Shown here one piece after another: positions 37,032 through 47,430 of a stretch of 64,000 nt of DNA. How positions within the stretch are numbered: the stretch's first letter is position 1; every line of letters starts with the position of its first letter. The stretch comes from Oerskovia turbata (GTDB lineage Bacteria > Actinomycetota > Actinomycetes > Actinomycetales > Cellulomonadaceae). The notes under the pieces are model-generated. The model had not been told where the DNA came from, ran no database searches, and saw nothing but the letters and a program-made list of their open reading frames with translations. Location of the stretch: assembly GCF_000718325.1 (NCBI RefSeq), contig NZ_JOFV01000009.1, positions 1-64,000 of the forward strand, read 5' to 3'. The translations under genes were made by a program, and so were the position numbers.

Positions 37032-39074
37032 TCAGCCCTCCGAGCCTGCGGGCTTCGCCAGGCCCGACGCGATGAGCGTCATGACCGAGGAGTCCGCGAG
37101 CGTCGTCGCGTCCCCGACCGTGCGGTTCTCGGCGACGTCGCGCAGCAGGCGGCGCATGATCTTGCCGGACCGCGTCTTGGGCAGCTCGGGGACCACGAGG
37201 ATCTTGCGGGGCTTCGCGATGGGCCCGATCTCCTTGGCCACGTGGTTGCGCAGCTCGAGCTCGACCTCGGCCGAGCCTTCGGGGGTCGAGGCGCGGTCCG
37301 CGTGCTCCCCGCGCAGGATGACGAACGCGACGACGGCCTGGCCGGTCAGCTCGTCCGTGGCGCCCACGACCGCGGCCTCGGCGACGAGCGGGTTCGAGAC
37401 CAGCGCGGACTCGATCTCCGTGGTCGACAGGCGGTGGCCCGAGACGTTCATGACGTCGTCGACGCGGCCGAGGAGCCAGATGTCGCCGTCCTCGTCCTTC
37501 TTGGCGCCGTCACCCGCGAAGTAGATGCCCGGGAAGCGGGACCAGTAGGTGTCCTTGAAGCGCTCGAGGTCGCCCCAGATGCCGCGCAGCATGGACGGCC
37601 ACGGCTCCGACAGGACGAGGTAGCCGCCGCCCCCGTTCGGGACGGGCTGCGCGTTGTCGTCGACGACGTCCGCGACGATTCCCGGCAGCGGGACCTGGGC
37701 AGAGCCCGGCTTGGTCGCCGTGACGCCCGGCAGGGGCGAGATCATGATCGCGCCCGTCTCGGTCTGCCACCACGTGTCGACGATCGGGGCCTTGCCGCCA
37801 CCGATGACGCGGCGGTACCACATCCACGCCTCGGGGTTGATGGACTCCCCGACGGAGCCCAGGACGCGCAGGCTCGTGAGGTCGAACTTGTTCGGGATCT
37901 CATCGCCCCACTTCATGCACGCCCGGATCGCGGTCGGCGCGGTGTAGAAGATCGAGACCTTGTACTTCTCGATGATCTCCCACCAGCGGCCCTGGTGCGG
38001 GGAGTCGGGCGTGCCCTCGTAGATGACCTGGGTGGCGCCGTTGAGCAGCGGCCCGTACGTCACGTACGAGTGCCCGGTGACCCAGCCGATGTCCGCGGTG
38101 CACCAGTAGACGTCGGTCTCGGCCTTGAGGTCGAACACGTTCTTGTGCGTGTACGCGGCCTGCGTCAGGTAACCGCCCGTCGTGTGCAGGATGCCCTTGG
38201 GCTTCCCGGTGGTGCCGGACGTGTAGAGGATGAACAGCGGGTGCTCGGCCTCGACCCACACGGGGGTGTGCTGGACGTCGGCCGCCTCGAGGGCGTCGTG
38301 CCACCAGACGTCGCGTCCCTGCGTCCACTCGACGTCCTGCTCGGTGCGCCGCACCACGAGGACGTGCTCGACCGTGGTGGCCTCGGCGCCCTCCTTGGGG
38401 GCGAGGGCCTCGTCGACCGCGGGCTTGAGGGCCGACGCGGCACCGCGGCGGTAGCCGCCGTCCGCGGTGATGACGACCTTGGCCTCGGCGTCCGCGATGC
38501 GGCTGCGCAGCGCGTCGGCCGAGAACCCGCCGAACACCACGGAGTGCGGTGCCCCGATGCGGGCGCAGGCCAGCATCGCGACGACGGCCTCGACGATCAT
38601 GGGCAGGTAGATGACGACGCGGTCGCCCGTGGTCACGCCGAGCGCGTTCAGGGCGTTGGCCGCGCGCGAGACCTCGCGCTGCAGGTCCGCGTACGTGACG
38701 GTGCGGGTGTCGCCCGGCTCGCCCTCGAAGTGGATCGCGACGCGGTCGCCGTGGCCGGCCTCGACGTGGCGGTCCACGGCGTTGTACGCGGCGTTGAGCG
38801 TGCCGTCGCCGAACCAGCGTGCGACCGGCGCGTTCGACCAGTCGAGCGTCTCGGTGAACGGCGTCCTCCACGACACGAGGTCGGTGGCCTGACGTGCCCA
38901 GAATGCGAGACGGTCGGCCCTGGCCTCCTCGTACAGCGACGCCTGTGCGCCCGCCTGGGCGGCGAACTCAGGGCTGGGTGGGAAGCTGCGCTCCTCGTGG
39001 AGAAGGTTCTCCAGACCCGGCGACTCGGGCTGCCCGTCGACCTGGTTCTCGGTGGTGGTCACATTCTCAGGCAC
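37032..39074 (-). CDS. acs: Acetyl-CoA synthetase (AMP-forming)
   Basis: 680 residues. ATP loop [14 protein letters not shown], acetyl/CoA region [16 protein letters not shown] and [18 protein letters not shown], hinge [16 protein letters not shown], and the regulatory lysine in [14 protein letters not shown] that is acetylated in many bacteria. It activates acetate for the TCA or glyoxylate cycle. GTG 39074 is preceded by GGAGG (39080-39084). A CRP-like dyad lies upstream. Malic enzyme follows in the upstream direction on the same strand. Confidence 0.97.
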   Translation of the reverse strand: MPENVTTTENQVDGQPESPGLENLLHEERSFPPSPEFAAQAGAQASLYEEARADRLAFWARQATDLVSWRTPFTETLDWSNAPVARWFGDGTLNAAYNAVDRHVEAGHGDRVAIHFEGEPGDTRTVTYADLQREVSRAANALNALGVTTGDRVVIYLPMIVEAVVAMLACARIGAPHSVVFGGFSADALRSRIADAEAKVVITADGGYRRGAASALKPAVDEALAPKEGAEATTVEHVLVVRRTEQDVEWTQGRDVWWHDALEAADVQHTPVWVEAEHPLFILYTSGTTGKPKGILHTTGGYLTQAAYTHKNVFDLKAETDVYWCTADIGWVTGHSYVTYGPLLNGATQVIYEGTPDSPHQGRWWEIIEKYKVSIFYTAPTAIRACMKWGDEIPNKFDLTSLRVLGSVGESINPEAWMWYRRVIGGGKAPIVDTWWQTETGAIMISPLPGVTATKPGSAQVPLPGIVADVVDDNAQPVPNGGGGYLVLSEPWPSMLRGIWGDLERFKDTYWSRFPGIYFAGDGAKKDEDGDIWLLGRVDDVMNVSGHRLSTTEIESALVSNPLVAEAAVVGATDELTGQAVVAFVILRGEHADRASTPEGSAEVELELRNHVAKEIGPIAKPRKILVVPELPKTRSGKIMRRLLRDVAENRTVGDATTLADSSVMTLIASGLAKPAGSEG

Positions 39075-39199
39075 TCTTACCTCCGGTGCGCATCGACTCT
39101 GGTGCGGGGCTCATGACGTGAGATCCCCTCCGCCCGCGAGGCGGCGGAAGGGTGCGAGACACGTCGAGCGACGGGGCCTGTCCTGCCCCGACCGGGCCG

Positions 39200-39230
39200 A
39201 GTCTAGACCCCATCGGGTGACCGCCGTCAC
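39200..39230 (-). promoter_or_regulatory. acs promoter with CRP/GlxR-like site
   Basis: GTGA-CCGCCG-TCAC at 39217-39230 is the GTGA-N6-TCAC core of CRP/GlxR operators. A -10-like TAGACT on the minus strand is at 39200-39205, inside TCTAGA. The dyad would lie about 30 bases before the start of transcription, which suggests repression as readily as activation. Confidence 0.45.
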
Positions 39231-39285
39231 TGTTTCTCGACATGGGAGAAGGTGCTGACAAAAGCCCACGGGTCGTCGTGCGTCC

Positions 39286-40689
<1,404 letters not shown>

Positions 40690-41094
40690 GGAGCCAGGGT
40701 ATTCGGCGTGGGGGACGCTCGACCACGCCCGGACACGGGAACGGCGCCCCCGGAGGGGCGCCGTGCTCGCCAGCGGGGCGGGGGTTAACAAGCGTGCTGC
40801 GAGGGTAGGTGCTGCAACGGGTCAAGCCCGGTCAGCCAGTCCTATGCGTGGACTTCTCGCGCGTGGGTTCCGCCCGCCCCTGATGCTGTTGTCCCTCAGT
40901 GATACGCCTGTCCCAGGTGCCGCGCAAGGGGTGGGGAGCCGAACGGTGGAACCTCCACGAGGTGTTCGATCCCGAGCCGGGAGGACCCGGACAACGAGGA
41001 CGCGGTTCGAACGCCGACGCCGCCGGGCACCCGGTGCGACGCACGGTGGCGGGCGGGTCTCGCGACCTGCGCACCGCCGTCGGGCACGGGTTCC
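40690..41094. other. Intergenic region between HAD hydrolase and malic enzyme
   Basis: 405 bases. Holds the malic enzyme -10 (TACCCT, minus strand, 40696-40701), a strong hairpin (40741-40764), a GGGTTAACAAGC segment of lower GC, and a CGCCGTCGGG copy (41075-41084). No gene on either strand is convincing; a small RNA on the minus strand ending at the hairpin is conceivable. Confidence 0.5.
40741..40764 (-). terminator. Perfect 10-bp hairpin
   Basis: ACGGCGCCCC, loop CGGA, GGGGCGCCGT. Could end transcription from the HAD gene 331 bases upstream, protecting the leaderless malic enzyme promoter just beyond it. Confidence 0.55.
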
Positions 41095-41970
41095 CTACGC
41101 GGCGGAGTCCTCCTGCGCCGTGCCGCCCGAGCCTCCGCGGACGGCACGCCACACGAGCCACACGACGACCGCGACCGTCACGGCGCCCCCGACCACTGCT
41201 GCGGTGCGCGGCGGGGAGAGCTGGGTGCGCAGCGTGACGGGGCGCGTGAAGGTGAGGGTGCCCCAGCCGCTCTCGCCCGCGAGGCGACGCAGGGTGCGGT
41301 CGGGGTTGACCGCGAACCCGTGCCCGACCTCGGCGAGCATGGGCGCGTCCGTGATCGAGTCCGAGTAGGCGTAGGACGCGTCGAGGTCGTAGCCGTGCGC
41401 CTCGGCGAGCTCGCGGATCGCGGCCGCCTTGTTCTCGCCGTACGCGTAGAAGTCGATCTCGCCCGTGTACCGTCCGTCGACGATCTCCATGCGGGTCGCG
41501 ACGAAGTGGTCCGCCCCGAGGACCGCGGCGATGGGCTCGACGACCTCCGACCCCGAGGCCGAGACGATCACGACGTCGTGCCCCCGGTCGTGGTGGCTCA
41601 CGATGAGGTCGACGGCCTCCGCGTAGACGACGGGGTCGATGTACTCGTGCAGCGTCTCCTCGACGATCTGCGAGACGGTGCGCACGTCCCAGCCCGTGAC
41701 GAGCGCGCTGAGGTGCGCGCGCATGCGCTCGGTCTGGTCGGCGTCCGCACCGCCCACCATGTAGAGGAAGTGCGCGTAGGCGCTGCGCAGCACGTCGCCG
41801 CGGCTGATGAGTCCGCCCGCGTAGAAGGGCTTGGAGAAGGCCGCGGTCGACGACGTCGCGATGATCGTCTTGTCCAGGTCGAAGAACGCGGCGACCTTCC
41901 GCGGGCGCCCCTCGCGGGCGCCGGTCGTGGGTCGGGGGCCGGGCTGCGGTGAGTCCTGGAGATGGGTCAC
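41095..41970 (-). CDS. HAD-IB (SerB-like) hydrolase with C-terminal membrane helix
   Basis: 291 residues. HAD motif I FFDLDKTII (nucleophile Asp, DxDK-type), motif II VIVSASGSE, motif III/IV around the Lys of GENKAAA and SDSITDAPML. A helix TAAVVGGAVTVAVVVWLVW near the end anchors it in the membrane. Homologues sit beside the tad locus in other actinobacteria (Rv3661 beside Rv3660c in M. tuberculosis); substrate unproven. It diverges from the tad operon across 190 bases. Confidence 0.9.
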   Translation of the reverse strand: MTHLQDSPQPGPRPTTGAREGRPRKVAAFFDLDKTIIATSSTAAFSKPFYAGGLISRGDVLRSAYAHFLYMVGGADADQTERMRAHLSALVTGWDVRTVSQIVEETLHEYIDPVVYAEAVDLIVSHHDRGHDVVIVSASGSEVVEPIAAVLGADHFVATRMEIVDGRYTGEIDFYAYGENKAAAIRELAEAHGYDLDASYAYSDSITDAPMLAEVGHGFAVNPDRTLRRLAGESGWGTLTFTRPVTLRTQLSPPRTAAVVGGAVTVAVVVWLVWRAVRGGSGGTAQEDSAA

Positions 41971-42158
41971 CCGGCGAGCCTAGCCGCAACCGGCGACCGG
42001 CGGGGCGGAATGTCCCGGTTCCAGCGGTGTGGAGGTGGACCACAGGTGCGGAGCCACACAGGTTTTCCACAGGCCCGACGGCGCAGCCCCCACACGCTCG
42101 CATCTCGCCCCAGGATGGACACGGCCCGGTCCCGGGCCGGCGACAGGGGGGACGTCCA

Positions 42159-42929
42159 ATGGGCAGGGCAGTGGCAGCCGTGGTGGGTGCGATCGGCGCA
42201 CGTGGTGGAGCAGGGACGAGCACGGTGGCCGCAGCGCTCGCCGACGGGCTGCGGCGGGCCGGACGGCGCACCGTGCTCGTGGACCTCGCGACACGAGGCG
42301 GCGGGATCGACGTGCTGCTCGGGATCGACCACCAGGAAGGGCCCCGCTGGTCCGACCTGCGCGACGCGCGCGGCGCCGTCGACGGGCCCGCGCTCGCCGG
42401 CCTCCTGCCCGCCTGGCAGCACGTACCGGTCCTGAGCGCGCACCGCGCCGACCCCGTGACCCTCGACGACGGCGTGGTCGTGGACGTCTGCTCGGCCCTC
42501 GCCGACGCGTGCGACGTCCTGGTCCTCGACCTGCCCCGCTCGGTGCTGGAAGGGGCCGCGGACGCCGCCGGGGCGGGGTCCGGCTCGCACGCAGCCCTCG
42601 TGGGCGCCTGCGACACGCTCCTCCTCGTGACCCCGCTCGACCTGCCCGCGGTCGCCGGGGCCGTCGCGACCGCGGACCTCGCGACCCGGCACGGCGCCGG
42701 GCGCGCCCTGCGCCTCGTGGCACGGCGGCCCGCACCCGGGCGCCTCGACCCGTGGGACGTGAGCGACGTCGTCGGGCTGCCGCTCGCCGGGATCGTCCCC
42801 TGGGACCGTGGGCACGCCGCACGCGTCGAGCGCGGCGAGGGGCCCGACGTCCGGTCCCGGCGCCCCCTCGGCCGCGCCGGGACCGAGCTGGCCGCCGCGG
42901 TCGGCGCCGCGTCGCGGGGCGCCGCATGA
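42159..42929 (+). CDS. TadZ/Ssd-like septum-site or pilus-localising ATPase
   Basis: 256 residues related to MinD/CpaE proteins and to Ssd (Rv3660c). The deviant P-loop appears as GARGGAGTSTVAAALA, followed by TVLVDLATRGGGIDVLLGI. The receiver-like N-terminal domain found in longer CpaE proteins is absent. It probably positions the tad secretion machine or affects septation. ATG 42159 follows a GGGGGG site. The four following genes overlap start-to-stop, with this one first in the operon. Confidence 0.82.
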   Translation: MGRAVAAVVGAIGARGGAGTSTVAAALADGLRRAGRRTVLVDLATRGGGIDVLLGIDHQEGPRWSDLRDARGAVDGPALAGLLPAWQHVPVLSAHRADPVTLDDGVVVDVCSALADACDVLVLDLPRSVLEGAADAAGAGSGSHAALVGACDTLLLVTPLDLPAVAGAVATADLATRHGAGRALRLVARRPAPGRLDPWDVSDVVGLPLAGIVPWDRGHAARVERGEGPDVRSRRPLGRAGTELAAAVGAASRGAA

Positions 42930-44083
42930 CCGGCGACGCTCTCGACGACGCCCTGCTCGCCGAGGTGCGCGGGCAGCTCGTCGGGGGCGCCCCGGCCGAC
43001 GACGCCCAGCTCCACGCGGCCCTGCGCGGCTCGGGCCGGGTGCTCGGCAGCGCCGCGCTCGCGGACCTGACCCGTCGCGCCCGCGCCGAGCTCTACGGTG
43101 CCGGGCCGCTCCAGCCCCTGCTCGACGACCCCGAGGTCACCGACGTCCTCGTCAACTCTCCTGAAGAAGTGTGGGTCGACCGTGGCGCGGGGCTCGAGCG
43201 GGTCCCCCTGCACCTGGGGAGCCCCGCACAGGTGCGGGCGCTCGCGGTCCGGCTGGCCGCCGCGGGCGGGCAGCGCCTCGACGATGCGAGCCCCCTCGTC
43301 GACGCGCGGCTGCCCGACGGCACACGCCTGCACGCCGCGATCGCGCCCGTGTGCGAGTCCGGGGCCGTGATCTCGCTGCGCGTGCTCCGCTCCCGGGCCT
43401 TCGCGCTCGACGAGCTCGTCGACTCGGGAGGCCTGCACCGGTGCTGGGCGCCCGTGCTCCGACGTCTCGTGACGGAACGCGCTACCATGCTCGTCTCGGG
43501 CGGCACCGGGACGGGCAAGACGACCCTGCTCGCGGCGCTCCTGTCGCTCGTCCCCGGGCACGAACGGATCGTGTGCGTCGAGGAGGCCCGCGAGCTCGTC
43601 CCCGACCACCCGCACGTCGTGCCCCTCACCGCCCGACGGCCCAACGTCGAGGGGGCCGGCGCCGTCGACCTCGCCGACCTGGTCCGCAACGCGCTGCGCA
43701 TGCGACCCGACCGGATCGTCCTGGGCGAGTGCCGCGGTGCCGAGGTCCGCGAGGTCCTCATGGCCCTCAACACGGGGCACGACGGAGGGCTCGCCACGAT
43801 CCACGCCAACGCGGCGGCCGTGGTCCCCGCACGCCTCGAGGCGCTCGCCGCGCTCGCGGGCATGCCGCGCGAGGCCGTCGCGGCCCAGGCCGCCGGTGCG
43901 CTCGACGTGGTGCTGCACCTGCGGCGGTCCGGGCGGGTGCGGTACCTCGCCGAGATCGGGGTCGTGCGGCGAGACGTCCGCGGAGAGCTCGTGGTCGACC
44001 CCGTCGCGACGTGGGACCGTGAGCAGGACCCGGTCCACGGGGCCGGGTGGGACGCGTTCGTCGACCGGTGGGGCGGGGCGTGA
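42926..44083 (+). CDS. tadA: TadA/CpaF secretion ATPase
   Basis: 385 residues. An N-terminal helical domain leads to a RecA-like motor: Walker A GGTGTGKTT, Asp box VCVEEARELVPDHPHVV, Walker B DRIVLGECRGAE, His box GHDGGLATIHAN. It powers assembly or retraction of Flp pili. ATG 42926 overlaps the TadZ/Ssd stop. Confidence 0.95.
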   Translation: MTGDALDDALLAEVRGQLVGGAPADDAQLHAALRGSGRVLGSAALADLTRRARAELYGAGPLQPLLDDPEVTDVLVNSPEEVWVDRGAGLERVPLHLGSPAQVRALAVRLAAAGGQRLDDASPLVDARLPDGTRLHAAIAPVCESGAVISLRVLRSRAFALDELVDSGGLHRCWAPVLRRLVTERATMLVSGGTGTGKTTLLAALLSLVPGHERIVCVEEARELVPDHPHVVPLTARRPNVEGAGAVDLADLVRNALRMRPDRIVLGECRGAEVREVLMALNTGHDGGLATIHANAAAVVPARLEALAALAGMPREAVAAQAAGALDVVLHLRRSGRVRYLAEIGVVRRDVRGELVVDPVATWDREQDPVHGAGWDAFVDRWGGA

Positions 44084-44739
44084 TCCTCGGCCTGCTCGTC
44101 GCGTGCGTGGTGTGGGTCGCGGTCGCGCCGCCCGGGCGGTCGGCGGTGGAGGTCGCCGGTGGGCGCCCGGACCGCAGGTCCCGAGGGAGCCGGCTGTTCA
44201 CGTGGCGGCGCACGGCCTCGCCGTCCTCGGTGCGTCTCGTGGTCGCGCACGTCGCCTCGCTGCTGCGCGCCGGGGCCGCGCCCGGCACCGCCTGGGTCTC
44301 GGCCGCCGCGGTGCGCGTCGACCAGCAGGGGGTGCCCGACCGCGGCGACCTGCTCACCGTGGTGAGTGCTCGCGGGTCGGCCGAGGCAGAGGGGCAGGTC
44401 GCGGCCGTCGTGGCGGCGAGCCGCCTGGCCGCCGACGTCGGCGCGCCGCTCGGCGAGGTCCTGGAGTCGATCGCGCGGGCGCTCGCGGCCGAGGCCGAGG
44501 CCCGGGCCGACAGAGAGGCCTCGCTCGCGGGACCCGCCGCGACGGCGCGCGTGCTGCTGTGGCTGCCGATCGTCGGGGTGCTGCTCGGGGTCGCGCTGGG
44601 GGTGGACCCGCTCGCGACGGCACTCGGCGGGGGCGTGGGGTCTGCCGGGCTGCTCGCAGGAGCGGTGCTCCTCCTGGTCGGTCGGCGGTGGTCGGGGCGC
44701 CTCGTGGCACGAGCCCGTGCGGTGGGGGCACCGCCGTGA
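44080..44739 (+). CDS. tadB: TadB-like type II secretion system F protein
   Basis: 219 residues: N-terminal helix, then a T2SSF helical bundle (~50-160: VRLVVAHVASLLRAGAAPGTAW, VVAASRLAADVGAPLGEVL) and two C-terminal membrane helices. Forms the inner-membrane platform for the pilus. GTG 44080 overlaps the tadA stop (GTGA). Confidence 0.85.
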   Translation: MILGLLVACVVWVAVAPPGRSAVEVAGGRPDRRSRGSRLFTWRRTASPSSVRLVVAHVASLLRAGAAPGTAWVSAAAVRVDQQGVPDRGDLLTVVSARGSAEAEGQVAAVVAASRLAADVGAPLGEVLESIARALAAEAEARADREASLAGPAATARVLLWLPIVGVLLGVALGVDPLATALGGGVGSAGLLAGAVLLLVGRRWSGRLVARARAVGAPP

Positions 44740-45350
44740 GCGCGTGGTCCCTGGGCATCGACGGGTCCGTGAGCATCGACTGGTCTCTGGTCGTCGCGGT
44801 CGCGTGCGGGTGCCTCGTCGCGTCGAGCGCGTGGTGGGTCGCGCGGGCCGGTGTCGGAGCGCGGCTCGACGAGCTCACGAGGGGCGGGCGTGCCGCAGGG
44901 AGCCGGACGGGGCCCGTGGGCCCTGTGGAGATCGGTGTCCTGCTCGAGCTGCTCGGGGCCGCGGTCCGGGCCGGGACGAGCGTCCCGCGTGCGCTCGAGG
45001 CCGTGGGGCAGGCGGTCGGAGGGCCCGACGGCGCCGCGCTCGCCCGCGCGGGGGCGGCGGTCGTGCTCGGCGCAGGGTGGGCCGAGGCGTGGGCCGGTGC
45101 GCCTGCCCGGCTGGCCGTGGTGCAGTCCGCGCTGGGGCTCGCGTGGGAGCAGGGAGCGGCGCCCGGCGAGGCGCTGCGCGCGGCGGGCGAGCAGCTGCGC
45201 AGCGACCAGCAGGCCGCCGCACGTCAGGCCGCGGCGCGCCTCGCGGTGCACCTCGTGCTGCCGCTCGGCGTGTGCTTCCTGCCGGCCTTCGTCCTCATCG
45301 GCCTGCTGCCGGTGCTGCTGTCGCTGGGGGGCGGGGTGCTCGGGGGCTGA
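44736..45350 (+). CDS. tadC: TadC-like type II secretion system F protein
   Basis: 204 residues: one N-terminal helix (LVVAVACGCLVASSAWWVA), T2SSF core (IGVLLELLGAAVRAGTSVPRALEAVG), and a C-terminal helix LPLGVCFLPAFVLIGLLPVLL. It pairs with TadB in the platform. GTG 44736 overlaps the tadB stop. In the Rv3660c-Rv3654c order the pilin genes would come next, but here an ECF cassette and a hydrolase separate them. Confidence 0.85.
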   Translation: MSAWSLGIDGSVSIDWSLVVAVACGCLVASSAWWVARAGVGARLDELTRGGRAAGSRTGPVGPVEIGVLLELLGAAVRAGTSVPRALEAVGQAVGGPDGAALARAGAAVVLGAGWAEAWAGAPARLAVVQSALGLAWEQGAAPGEALRAAGEQLRSDQQAAARQAAARLAVHLVLPLGVCFLPAFVLIGLLPVLLSLGGGVLGG

Positions 45351-45384
45351 GCGGCTTGGGTCACCGACGCGGCGCATGCAGGGA

Positions 45385-46662
45385 TCACCGCCCTGCGGCA
45401 GCACGCACCTCGGCCGACCGCCGCGTCAGGTGCTCACGCTCGGCCGCGTTGCCGCAGCGCCGGACGGCCTCCTCGAAGCACGCCGCAGCCTCGACCGGTC
45501 GGCCGGCCCGCGCCAGCAGCTCGGCCCGCGTCGCAGGCAGCCGGTGGTTCGTCCGCAGGACCTCGTCGATGCCCTCGAAGTCGTCGATCAGCGCGAGGGC
45601 GGCGACCGGCCCCTGCACCTCGGCGACCGCGACCGACCTCGCGAGCCGCACCATCGCCGAGCAAGTGACAACCTCCAGCTCCGCGTACAGGTCGGCGATC
45701 GCACCCCAGTCGGTGTCGGTGGCACGTCCCGCGACAGCGTGCGCGGCGGCGATCGACGCCTGGAGGCGGTACTCGTGCGCGAGGCCCGCGACGTCGTCGG
45801 GCACGGATGCGAGCAGCGCGAGACCCGACGCGATCTCCTCGCCGCGCCACCGCGACCTGTCCTGGTCCGCGAGCAGCACGAGCGACCCGTCCGCCGCGGC
45901 CCGCGCGTCCCGGCGCGAGTGCTGGAGCACCATGAGCGCGAGCAGCGCACGCACCACCGGGCGGCCCGGCAGCAGCTCGTCGAGCAGACGCCCCAGCCGG
46001 ATCGCCTCGCCCGCGAGCGCGACCCGCAGGACGTCGGTCCCCGTGCCCGGCGCGTAGCCCGCGGTGAAGGTCAGGTACAGGACCGAGGCGACGTCGTCGA
46101 GCCGCTCGCCCAGCCGCTCGGGCGGCGGGACCTCGAACGGGATGCCCGCCGCGACCAGACGCTTCTTCGCACGCGTCAGGCGAGCGGCCATGGTCGATTC
46201 CTGGACCAGGAAGAGGCGTGCGATGTCCGGGACCGGCAGACCCGCGACGAACCGCAGCGTCAACGCCGTGCGCGCCTCGACCGACAGCGCCGGGTGGCAG
46301 CACGAGAAGACGAGCCGCAGCCGTTCGTCGGGCAGGTGCGCGCCGTCGTCGGGCGGGCCGGGCACTGCGTCCGAGGCGTCCGCCGCGGACCTCGCCTCCA
46401 CGATCATGAGCGGGACCTTCTGGACGGCGACCGCCTCCGCGCGCAGGCGGTCGAGGACCCGCCGCCCTGCCGCGGTGCGCAGCCAGGCGGCGGGGGAGCC
46501 CGGCACGCCGTCGACGGGCCACGTGCGGGCCGCAGCGGCGAACGCGTCCGCGAGAGCGTCCTCGGCGAGGTCGGGGCGGCGGTAGCGCGCGACGAGCATC
46601 GCGAGCAACCGCGCCCAGTGCTCCCGCCAGGCGGCCGAGAGCGCGTCCTCGACCTCCGTCAC
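45385..46662 (-). CDS. ECF42-type sigma factor
   Basis: 425 residues: sigma-2 and sigma-4 regions in the first ~180 (RPDLAEDALADAFAAAARTWP, VLRLVFSCCHPALSVEARTALTLRFVAGL, VQESTMAARLTRAKKRL) and a ~230-residue C-terminal TPR-like extension characteristic of ECF42 (SNF/DUF6596). These sigma factors are linked to DGPF/YCII proteins rather than anti-sigma factors. GTG 46662 overlaps the stop of the remnant gene upstream. Targets unknown. Confidence 0.9.
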   Translation of the reverse strand: MTEVEDALSAAWREHWARLLAMLVARYRRPDLAEDALADAFAAAARTWPVDGVPGSPAAWLRTAAGRRVLDRLRAEAVAVQKVPLMIVEARSAADASDAVPGPPDDGAHLPDERLRLVFSCCHPALSVEARTALTLRFVAGLPVPDIARLFLVQESTMAARLTRAKKRLVAAGIPFEVPPPERLGERLDDVASVLYLTFTAGYAPGTGTDVLRVALAGEAIRLGRLLDELLPGRPVVRALLALMVLQHSRRDARAAADGSLVLLADQDRSRWRGEEIASGLALLASVPDDVAGLAHEYRLQASIAAAHAVAGRATDTDWGAIADLYAELEVVTCSAMVRLARSVAVAEVQGPVAALALIDDFEGIDEVLRTNHRLPATRAELLARAGRPVEAAACFEEAVRRCGNAAEREHLTRRSAEVRAAAGR

Positions 46663-46855
46663 CCGCGGCCTCCGAGGCGCCGGCTCACAGGGTCGTCCAC
46701 GTCCACGACCGGGTGCAGCTCGACCGTGAGCTGCGGCAGGAGGGCGACGGCCTCGCCGCGAGCTCGTCGTGCTGCACCACGTACCGCGACCGCTCGTCCG
46801 CGGAGGCCGCGGCCCAGAGCTGCTCGTCCTCGTCCAGCAGGAGCACGACCTTCAC
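46659..46855 (-). pseudogene. Deleted and frameshifted YCII/DGPF gene remnant
   Basis: GTG 46855 begins VKVVLLLDEDEQLWAAASAD and a further VVQHDELAA, a normal YCII start, then the frame loses sense. The next frame gives EAVALLPQLTVELHPVVDVD, matching the last strand of a YCII domain, and stops at 46659, overlapping the sigma start. The middle of the domain (about 60 residues, including DGPF) is missing. Translation in the first frame ends after about 56 residues. Looks like a duplicate of the neighbouring DGPF gene that decayed by deletion. Confidence 0.6.
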
Positions 46856-46858
46856 AGG

Positions 46859-47269
46859 TCAGGCCTTTGCGCCGGCGGTCGACGCGACGGCGGCCTCGGG
46901 GTCGGTCGCGTCGTCGGGCCCGCCGTGATCGACCGTGGGGCGGATCTCGTACGTGCAGCCGTCGCCCGCGAACACCTCGTCGATGATCGTCGCGAGCCCG
47001 GGGAGGTCGTCGCTCACGACCAGGTAGAGGCCGCCGATCTGCTCGGCGAGCTCGGTGAACGGGCCCTCGGTCGTCCCGACGCCCGGGCGGACCAGGGTCG
47101 CCGTCCGGGCGGCCTCGAGCTCGACGCCGCCCGTGATGCGGTGCCCCTCGGCGACGACGCGGCGCGTGAACTCGTCGTGCTGGGCCATGATCTCCGCGGC
47201 CAGGTCCGGACGCATCGCGGGCGTGCCGTCCTCCGGGGCGTGGATGAGGATCGCGTACTCGGTGCTCAT
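46859..47269 (-). CDS. YCII-related (DGPF-type) protein
   Basis: 136 residues: MSTEYAILIHAPEDGTPAM start, RRVVAEGHRITGGVELEAA, the conserved TEGPFTELAEQIGGLYLVV (DGPF variant with Glu) and ATIIDEVFAGDGCTYEIRP. Partner of the ECF42 sigma factor; such proteins have a ferredoxin-like fold and may influence sigma activity. ATG 47269 has GGAGGAA upstream. First gene of the divergent ECF operon. Confidence 0.88.
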   Translation of the reverse strand: MSTEYAILIHAPEDGTPAMRPDLAAEIMAQHDEFTRRVVAEGHRITGGVELEAARTATLVRPGVGTTEGPFTELAEQIGGLYLVVSDDLPGLATIIDEVFAGDGCTYEIRPTVDHGGPDDATDPEAAVASTAGAKA

Positions 47270-47430
47270 GTTTCCTCCAGATGAGTGGGTGGTGGGTGGG
47301 TCCTTCATCACGATGACGCGTGACCACCGACGGAATCGACAGCCGCTGCCGACCAGTCTCGCGGGAAGACGTGGCGGTCGCGCGGAGAACCGGACACGGG
47401 TTGACCGGTACCCGTGCGCACCATGGCGGC

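Noticed and set aside
40950..40985. tRNA-like T-arm (GTGTTCGATCC) between HAD and malic enzyme
   Set aside because: No acceptor, D or anticodon arms can be drawn around it.
40832..44038. Minus-strand open frame of over 1000 codons across the HAD and tad genes
   Set aside because: Antisense shadow caused by strong third-position GC bias; the plus-strand tad genes have clear motifs and overlapping starts. Similar long antisense frames at 2950-5307, 28047-29201 and 36504-39116 were dropped for the same reason.
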